Positions 47,679-57,400 of a stretch of DNA of 64,000 bases are shown here, piece by piece. This stretch comes from Axinella damicornis (lineage: Eukaryota; Porifera; Demospongiae; Axinellida; Axinellidae). The position numbers were made by a program, and so were the translations under genes. The notes below the pieces were generated by a model. The model was not told the DNA's origin. It saw nothing but the letters and a program-made list of their open reading frames with translations, and made no database searches. The stretch's first letter is position 1, and the number at the start of each line of letters is the position of its first letter. The stretch lies in contig OZ007516.1 in NCBI GenBank assembly GCA_963931865.1, positions 433,358 to 497,357 of the forward strand. The letters run 5' to 3'.

Positions 47679-50600
47679 ATCCCCCCCTCCTAACCCTCTG
47701 CATGGTGACGACCACCATAGGGATCCTCTTTGCCCTCTCCTGCTCCAGGAGGGTGAGAGTGCGGGGTGTCCTAATAAACAACTTCGTGTGGCCGTATGCT
47801 ATGTCGTCCAGCACCCTGTGTTGTTGGCAGATGGCTGTGGCAGCATCACGGGGCGAGCAGGTAAACACCGGCCATGTCTGATCACACACCAACTTGTATC
47901 TGGAAAGGAGAGAGGGAGGGGGAAGGGGGGGAAGGAGGGAGGGACGGAGGGAGGGATGTAATAACTGCTGAGTTATAGTGACTAGTCCACACAGAAATAA
48001 TATAGTCTCACCACGAACCGTGGTGATGTCCCTCACCTCTGTGCAAATCTCTCGTAGGGTTGTCTGTTTGCGAAGCCAGCCCTCCTGACACGGACATTCT
48101 CCATTAGACCCAGGTATCTCACCTAGCATACAAGACACGAGAGAGAGTATACGCCTCACACACAGGCTGCCAAATAACAGTCTGGTCGTCTAGGTTACAT
48201 AGACTAGCAACTGTAACCAAGGATGCAGTAACACAACACAGAGTCCAGGAAGGGGGTGGGGCTAGAACTAGAAGGGGGTGGGGCTAGAACTATACCTGGT
48301 GCAAACATCTTTCGTCATTGAACTTCACTGGTGACTTGATCTCATTTGGCTTGATGCAGCGAACGTAAAATGGATCCTTTGTCTGCAGATTTGCAACCAG
48401 CGATATCATGGACTCCTTGAATCGTGTCCCTGCAGATTTTGGTCTCTTTGTTACTTCGGTTACCGCCTGAGCTCCCTCTGGCCACATCTCCTTCAGTATT
48501 GCATGCTCACTATAGGAAAGATCATGTGAGGTCATGTGAGATCATATCAGGAGATCATGTGAGATCATGTGAGGAGATCATGCAAGGAGATTGTGAGATC
48601 ATGTGAGATCATATCAGGAGAACATGCGAGATTATGTGAGGATATCATGTGAGGAGATCATGCAAGGATATCATGTGAGGAGATCATGTGAGGAGATCAT
48701 GTGATCAGTCATATGTATCAAGTGAGGTAATGTTACAAGAGGATCATGTGTGTCCAACCTGTTGTACAGTAGTCTCTTGAAGTCTTGGTAGATTGGGTCT
48801 TTGTTTTTGTCAATGAAACCACTGACAATATACCTACATGAAGAAGGGAGAGAGGGGGGAAGGGGAGCGAGGGGGGAAGGGGAGAGAGGGGGGAAGAGGA
48901 GAGAGGAGGAGGCAGAGGGGGGAGAACAAAGGAAGCAGAGAGGGGGGGGGGGGGGGGGGGAGGGGAGAACGGAGGAAGCAGAGGGGGTAGGAAGGAGGAA
49001 GGGAGGAAGCAGAGGAAGGAGGAGGGAGGGAGGAGGCAAAGAGGGGAGGAAGGAAGGAAGAGGAGGGAGGGAGGAGGCAAAGAGGGGAGGAAGGAAGAGG
49101 AGGGAGGGAGGAGGCAGAGGGGGAGGAGGAGGAGGAGGGAGGGAGGAGGCAGAGAGGGGAGGAAGGAAGGAAGAGGAGGGAGGGAGGAGGCAGAGGGGAG
49201 AGGAGGAGGAGGGAGGGAGGAGGCAGATGGGGGAGGAAGGAGGAGGAGAAAGGAGGGGAGGGAAGGGAGAAGGAGGAGGGTGAAGGAAGGAGAGAGAGAG
49301 AGAGAAAACAATACAATATCTTACAAGATTTCTGCTAAGTAATCTCATTACAGGAAGCAATAGAGGAGACGAGCTTCTGATTTTTTAATGTAAATATTGA
49401 CTGCTTTCTCAATAGGTCTGGCATGCTTCACAGGAAGAATTGGCAGCTGCAGCCCTCACATGTATATGGGATCCATTCATGATAAATATTCTTCAGTTAC
49501 ACTTGGATAGCCCAGAAGTTCAAAGTGCAAAGGTCATAAGGTATATCCCAGTGCTTATAGCTCAAACAAGCTCCAGGACAAATCCTTGTTTCCCTGCCCA
49601 ATGGAGTGAGAGATGGTCTGGGGACAAGGCTGAAAGAGAAGCTCTGGAATTAGGACAGACTCGCTCAGATGATACGGTGGTAGCTATGGTTATACAACTG
49701 TAACGTTTAGCCTCATTCCCAGGCCGCATGGAACGAGGCTATGCAGGGTTGTACTCACGTTACGTCACCGGCGTAGTGCCTGACTCTGAACTGCTCGTCT
49801 CTGTCCAGCTCCTTGTCCTGAGGGTTGACCTGCCTGCTGGTGTAGTGGTCATGGTCTTTGAACTTCTCGTCCATTGCATGTAGAAAGTGCTGGAGGAGAG
49901 AGAGGAGGGAGAAGGGGAGAGAGAAAGAGGGAGGACGGAGAAGGGGAGAGAAAAGGAGAGAGGAAGGAGAAGGAAGAGTGAAAGAGGGAGAAGCGGGGGA
50001 CTTATATCACTCACAGTACTGGCATCAGTCACACACCTCAACCTTTCACCACTACAGGTATACCAAAGTAAGACACTCCCATTCCATCCCTCCTTGTTCC
50101 TTCCCTCCCTCCCCCCTCCATGCATCCCTCTCCTCCCCCTTAGTCTGTATCCCGCTCTGTCTTTCCCTCCATTCCTCTCTCCTTCCTTCTCTCCTCTCTC
50201 CTTCTCTCCTCTCTCCTTCCCTCCTCTCTCCTTCCTCCCTCTTCTCTCCCACTCACTCTGTCGGTGACAGTTCCCACGAGGAAGCAGGCCTCATCCAGCA
50301 GCGCAATGATCCCACATGCTGTTGCTCCACAAGGTCACAGATGATCTTGTTGTTGAAATAGTCAATCTATAGGTGGGGTGGGGTGTGATGTGTGTGGGGG
50401 GTTGGGTATGATGTATGGGGTGGGGTGAGGTGTGTGTGGGGGGTTGGGTGTGATGTATGGGGTGGGGTGAGATGTGTAGGGGTAGTACTGGGAGTGGAGT
50501 GTGATATGTAGGGGTAGGGTGTGATGTACAGGTAGTGGGGTGTGATGTATTTCAAGGGCAAGCTATTTGACAGAGGGAACTTCCCTCTGCTGACCCTCCT

Positions 50601-51409
50601 AAAGTTGTGGGGAGTTGATCATCAGTTCTCGATTGCTAAAATGCGAAGGGAAAAGGCCTGGTACGAGTGACATCAAATATCTACCTAGGCAGACAGAGGG
50701 GAGGAATTCTGACCACAAAAATCAGTATGCGCGTCAACCTGGCATCCCGAACAATCAGTGGTAGTGATGTTGCCTTGCCAACACTCAAGTCCTTGGACGG
50801 ACACTTCAAGAAAGGAACTTGAGGTCCTTCGTAGGGACCTCCTCTCCTTCTACACCTAGGTAGACATTGATGCCACTCATGCACAAGCGATCAAAAACTG
50901 GAGAGTGGGAAGATCTAACAGTGTTAGGTTTCTCCTCATATTACTACGCAAATTGGATGGGCTTCCTTCCTCTTTTGTTCCTCTCATGGTGTAATCATTG
51001 AGGGGTTTTCCCTCATGGTGTAAATATGGAAGGGGCTTCCCTCACCTTAACCCATTAAGCTTCCTCATGTACTCCTGTATATACTTAATTTCACGGTGTA
51101 AACGTTGAGGGGTTTTCCCTCACCGAAGGGGTTTCCCCTCACCTTGACCCACTGTATACCCTCTCTCATGTACTCCTCCTGCTCCTGCTTCAGCACCAGC
51201 TCAATGAACAGCTGCTGGAGCTTCTCATTGCAGTAGTTGATACATAGCTGCTCAAAACTGGGAGGGGCGGACGGCAGGAGGGGGGGGGGGGGGGGGGAAG
51301 GAGGGGGAGGAGAGGAGGGGAGCAGTGGTGGAGGAGAGGAGGAGGAGGAGAGGAGGGGAAGGAAAGGAGGGGGAAGAGAGGAAGGGAGAGGGAGAGGAAG
51401 GAATGAGGT

Positions 51410-51443
<34 letters not shown>

Positions 51444-54400
51444 GGAGAGGAGAGGAGATGAGGGGAGATGAGAGGAGGGGAAGAGGAACAGGTGCTGTTG
51501 ATTCCNNNNNNNNNNNNNNNNNNNNNNNNNNNNNNNNNNNNNNNNNNNNNNNNNNNNNNNNNNNNNNNNNNNNNNNNNNNNNNNNNNNNNNNNNNNNNNN
51601 NNNNNNNNNNNNNNNNNNNNNNNNNNNNNNNNNNNNNNNNNNNNNNNNNNNNNNNNNNNNNNNNNNNNNNNNNNNNNNNNNNNNNNNNNNNNNNNNNNNN
51701 NNNNNGAGCGAGGCTACTCCACATCCAATTTCTCACCTGTTGTTATCAAAGATCTCAAAGCCGTAGATGTCGAGCACCCCAATGACGCTGCTGTCACACT
51801 CCCTCATGATCTTGACCTCCAGCTGCCGGTTGATTCTCTGCACAATCCATGTGAACAGCCGCTCGTACATCGCCTTGAGAGGGAGATCACACACATTGAG
51901 ACCTCTTGCACAACAGCAACTGTTTTCCAGACCTTCACATGTATCATTTCACTCACAGATGATTTTTTTTTCCACTGGAGGTCTCTTAACCACTGTTCTC
52001 AGCCCCCAAAACTCCACACACATGGCCATGCAGCAATCCTTTACGTGTTTGTAACTTCCCACCCATCAAAGGGCATTCAATAGTCACGGCTCTCGGCCGA
52101 CCATCGACTGTCTAGGTTGAGAAAAAAGCTTCACTGCAAGAAATGGAGGCCCTACAAGGCGAGAGGACTGTTTCTCAGCCCATTTGTGCAAGAGGAGAGA
52201 AATGGCCCACTCAGCTCCAACCAAGGGCTTTCAAGGCCAACCCAGAAGCAGCCATGTTATCTCAGCTGAGTGCTTAAACCCGCCCACCTCCTTGTCCCAC
52301 CCACCTCCCCTTGTCCTGCCCACCTCCCCTTGTCCTGCCCACCTCCCCCTGTCCCGCCCACTTCCCCTTGTCCCGCCCACCTCCCCCTGTCCCGCCCACC
52401 TCCCCTGTCCAGCCCTTTCTGCTGGTGCAGAGACTACATCCCAAGAACATTGCCGGATGAAACTTCCATTGTGGGGGAGACGAAGGGAGTGGGGGCAGGT
52501 ATGGAGGGAGGGGTGAGGGAATTTACTCCCTCCCTCACCCCCCCACACATTACTCCCTTCCTCCCTCCTCCCTCCCCCCACACATTACTCCATTCCTCCC
52601 TCCCTCCACACATTACTCCCTTCCTCCCTCCTCCCACACATTACTCCCTTCCTCCCTCCCCCCACACATTACTCCCTCTCCTCCTCTCCCCCCCACATTA
52701 TCCCTTCCTCCCTCCTCCTCCCCCCACACATTACTCCCTTCCTCCCTCCTCCCTCCCCCCACACATTACTCCCTCTCCTCCTCTCCCCCCACATTACTCC
52801 CTTCCTCCCTCCTCCCTCCCCCCCCCCCACATTACTCCCTCCCTTCACTCCTCCTCTCTCTCCACACATTACTCCCTTCCTCCCTCCTCTCTCCCCCAAC
52901 ATGTTACTCCCATCCTCTCTGCCTCCACACCTTAGCTAATGCATCTCTGCCATAGATCGCCTGTTCTAAAGTGTGCTCCTTCTCAACAGCACCCAGTTTG
53001 TTGCCGACCACCCGGTAGCAAAGGGCTTTCTCCACTGCATCCGGTTTGGTGGATAGCAGGGAGGCAATCATCTCTACCCCTCTGCTATCCTTAATCACCA
53101 ACTCCTCCTGCTCGCCCTCACCAATATGAAGATTGCCCTGAGAATTAGGAGGAGAGGGTGGAGAGGAAAGGGAAGGAGGGGAGGGAGGAGAGGGAGGGGA
53201 GAGGAGGGAAGAGATGAGAGGAAAGGGAGGGAGAGGAAAGGGATGAAGAGGAAAGGGATGAAGAGGAAAGGGTGGGAGGGAAGAGGGAGGTGAAGAGTTT
53301 CCTCTGAACTGACTTGCATGTCACTGACACTGAGTGTAACAGACAGCAAGGTCACTTCGGACTACCTTAAGGTCACTATTATTTGCGGGTACTAATTTTA
53401 GAGAATTGGCCATGCAGCGGATTTGGCGAGTATTAATTTTAGCGTTAACTCACCCGAGCTGTGGCAACTAATCCGTTCAAGAGGCAATCACGCTGTTTAG
53501 CACGGCTCAGTCTGCAGGTAAAGGCTAGTGCAACAGGTAGGACAAACTCACTTTTCAGAACGATGTCTCAGGTCTTGCTCTCACCTCGTAGATAGCCTCT
53601 GATACAGCTAACTACCTTCGCAGATCGCTTCGTAGGTGGCGAGCTTGTGATTCGTTCCAATTAATGCACACGTATGTGACGTCACATGCTGCTAATACTA
53701 TTGTTTGCGGGGTCAAAATTTAGCGATTTTTGCAAATTCGCTAAATTTAATACCCTGAAATAATAGTGACCTTAAGGTAGATTATCTAGTGGTTTCATGG
53801 TTGGAAACACTCCCTCACCAGGTGCAGGATGGCAGCCAGTAGCTTCCAAATGGTTTCAATCTCAGCTGCACTGTAACCCAGCACGCGCATCGCAGAACGA
53901 ACAGAGTCAAAATCCTTACGATCATTCAGCGAGCTCACCTGCAATTACATTGTACAAAGTTATGCAGGGTAACAACACAGATCACACCATGGATAGTAGA
54001 ACTACGTGGCAGGGATTGGAAATGCACAAACATTTCACAGGTACTACATGCACGTCATTTTGCTGAGCATGGTAATGGCCTTTCACGGACCAAAAGCCGC
54101 AGAGGATCTGCATTACCTGTAATATTTTGTGTGTTTCCAATACCTTCTACGTAGTTCCCATTATCTATGGTCACTGCAGTCACATATCCAGCTCAAACCT
54201 ACATCTACAAACCAATGTAACACAGTGTAACACAGTGTAACACAGTGTAACACAGTGTAACACAGTGTAACACAATGCAACACAATGTAACTCACTTTGT
54301 CCGAGCCTCCCTGGTTGAGGTAGTGATACTGCTGTGGGTCTCGGGAGAGATGGAGGGACTCCAGGAGGTGTTCTGGTCCACCCGTCAACAACTGGTAAAA

Positions 54401-57400
54401 TATGTGGAAGCTTCTCTCTCCTGTTTGCTGCTTCACCACGCGAGACTTCAGAGGGGAGGGGAGGAAGAGGGTGGGAGGGGAGGAAGAGAAAGGAGGGAGA
54501 AGGAAAGGGGGAGGGCAAAACAATTTTAGGGTTGGCCTCCAAAACTTGTCCTGAACACAGCAAAGGAACTGAGAACCCTACAGATGCACAAGATCATTAA
54601 AGGGTTAACGTAACCCCTTCCCATTCATCTCCATATCATACCTACAACCCTGCCCCCCCCCCCCCCCCCCCCCCCCCCCTCCTCACACACACACACAGCT
54701 ACCTTCTCCAGGAGGTAGTTCTGAATATGGCCTCCAGTGGGGTCGCCTTTGAAGTCAAAGTTGATGTCCATGTACTTGCCGAACCGGCTCGAGTTGTCGT
54801 TCCTGTTGGTCTTGGCATTACCAAATGCCTCCATAATCTGATTGGATCGAATCAACATGTTGGTCACCCTGCACAGCAAAGAGAAATGCAGGGAGGAGGT
54901 AACCTTGTTCCCAGGCCTTCTCACCCCAGCGTTTATCACTTGCAGTAACGCTGGGGTTAGGTCTGGGAACGAGGCTACGGAGGAGGAACAGGGGACGCAA
55001 ACACAAACTGATGTGGTCTGTTGTTGTGCCAATATCGGCACATTTTGGCAACCATTTTCTACCAATTATGGCATATTTTGACATGCCAATTTTGGAATTC
55101 AACCTAAATTGGGACCCATGTTCTATAGGACTGGTGTGCCATTTCTGCCAAAAATGGACCAATGAACCAAAATTGGTATTAGACTTGGAAGAGAGCATTG
55201 CACTAAATATGGGTATGTGAATGAGATATGAAACTGGGGATTGCGCCATTGCGATCAGCATACAAAGAGCTTTCAAATGGTGTCCTTAAAATGATTTTTA
55301 AAGTCGGTCACATTTTTTTCAAAAATCGCACTCGACCAAAGGCTATAGTCCATGGTTTTTCATGATTTTCGGTCAAAATTCAACCTACAGCAAAATTGAC
55401 ATCATTGGAATGCTCCATTCATGCTGATCACAATGGTACAAATCCCAGCTTCATATCTCATTCCTAGCCCAAGATTTCGGCAGAAATGGCACATCAGTCA
55501 CCCTACGGAACAGGAATGCTGCCAATTTTGACTTAATGATAATTGGTTTCCAAATTGTGCCAGTTTTTTGGAATGTGAACACAATTATGTGCGCAGTCAT
55601 ATAATAGGTTCACCCTTCACCGTCTCAATCGGTGCAGTAGGTATTAACTTGGTCTAGCAAGCCAGACCCCTACTACGAACAATGGGAGTGAACATGGTCA
55701 ATTGAAGATATGAGCCTTGTCCTGCTGCACTGGCTTGCGAGACCAGTATTAACAGAGTTTATGAGTACGGCAAAGCAGCGCAAAGAAGAACAGTGTACAG
55801 TTAGGCTCCTGGTGCTGATGTTGAATTAGCAGCCCTACCAAAACTCCTAATAAGGTCGGTGCTATATTCACACCTACTCGGTTGACAAGCCAACATGTCA
55901 CTTAGCTAATGCACCTACTCGGTTGACAAGCCAACATGTCACTTAGCTAATGCAGCCTCTGGTTCTGTGCATGGGCATGAAATGCACGTCAATTGCTGCT
56001 GCAGCAAGTTCAACACTGGCGCCATCCCAACCCGTCTTATGCCACCCACCCTCACCAAGCAACAAGGGCATCACAAGCGCTACGCTCGTACAACACACCC
56101 AACACACACTCCATTAATTACACACCACACTCAACACACACTCCCCTCACACACCACACCCAACACACACTCCATTAATTACACACCACACCCAACACAT
56201 ACTCCCCTCACACACCACACCCAACACCACTCCCCTCACACACCACACCCAACACACACCCCATTACACACCTCTCAATCTCTGCCTTCTTAGTGATGTT
56301 AGTGACAGCAGCGATGTACCGCATGATGATCTTAGAGGCCTCTGTCTTACCAGCACCACTCTCACCTGTGAGGGGTGTGAGAGGGAGGGGGTGTAAGGGG
56401 GAGAGTGTGAGGGAGAGGGTGTGAGGGAGAGGGTGTGAGAGGGAGAGGGTATAAGGGGCAGAGTGTGAGGGAGAGGGTGTGAGGGGGGAGGGTGTGAGGG
56501 AAGGGGTATGAGGAAGACGTATGTGAGGGACAGGGTGTGAGGAAGAGGCGTGAGGGTGAGCAGAGGGTGTGTGAGGGTGGTGAGGGTGTGAGGGTGAGAA
56601 GAGGGTGTGAGGAGGGTGAGGAGAGGGTGTGAGAAGAGGGTGTGTGAGGGTGCGAGGAGAGGGTGTGAGAGGGTGTGTGAGGGTGTGAGGGAGAGGGTGT
56701 AAGCAGCATGCTGTGCATGTACAGCACTATCCTCAATACAGTTGGCCAACATACACTGAATTGGCCGCATTCCTCAAAGACAAGACACAGAATGCAAGGT
56801 CCTCCAAGACAAGACACAGAATGCAAGGTCCTCCAAGACAAGACACAGAATGCAAGGTCCTCCAAGACAAGACACAGAATGCAAGGTCCTCCAAGACAAG
56901 ACACAGAATGCAAGGTCCTCCAAGACAAGACACAGAATGCAAGGTCCTCCAAGACAAGACACAGAATGCAAGGTCCTCCAAGACAAGACACAGAATGCAA
57001 GGTCCTCCAAGACAAGACACAGAATGCAAGGTCCTCAAAGACAAGACACAGAATGCAAGATAAGGTCCTCCGACAATACCCAGTGCAAACACAGAACACA
57101 GTGTATACAGACTGTGCGCACACATGCAGCTAGCTCTTCAAGAGGTGAGAAATGAAGACCTTCCTTTCAAGTTGGAGTGAACACAACCCTCAACCTTCAC
57201 ACCTCGTACACCCAACACAAGATCACCATATCCAGCATCCACATTGCACGCTGCTGATTCAATTCTCCGTACATGTACATAGTCTGGGTCTGCAACAATG
57301 CATGCATGCATGGCTTGACCTCTCACTGACCTTTCCCACAGAGTTAGTGTACTGGGGATGCGTATGGATAACCAGCAATGGAGAAAATCAGTCTACAAAA

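Noticed and set aside
56708..57133. Frames with [20 protein letters not shown] and [16 protein letters not shown] repeats
   Set aside because: A 29-bp repeat without stops explains them on both strands.
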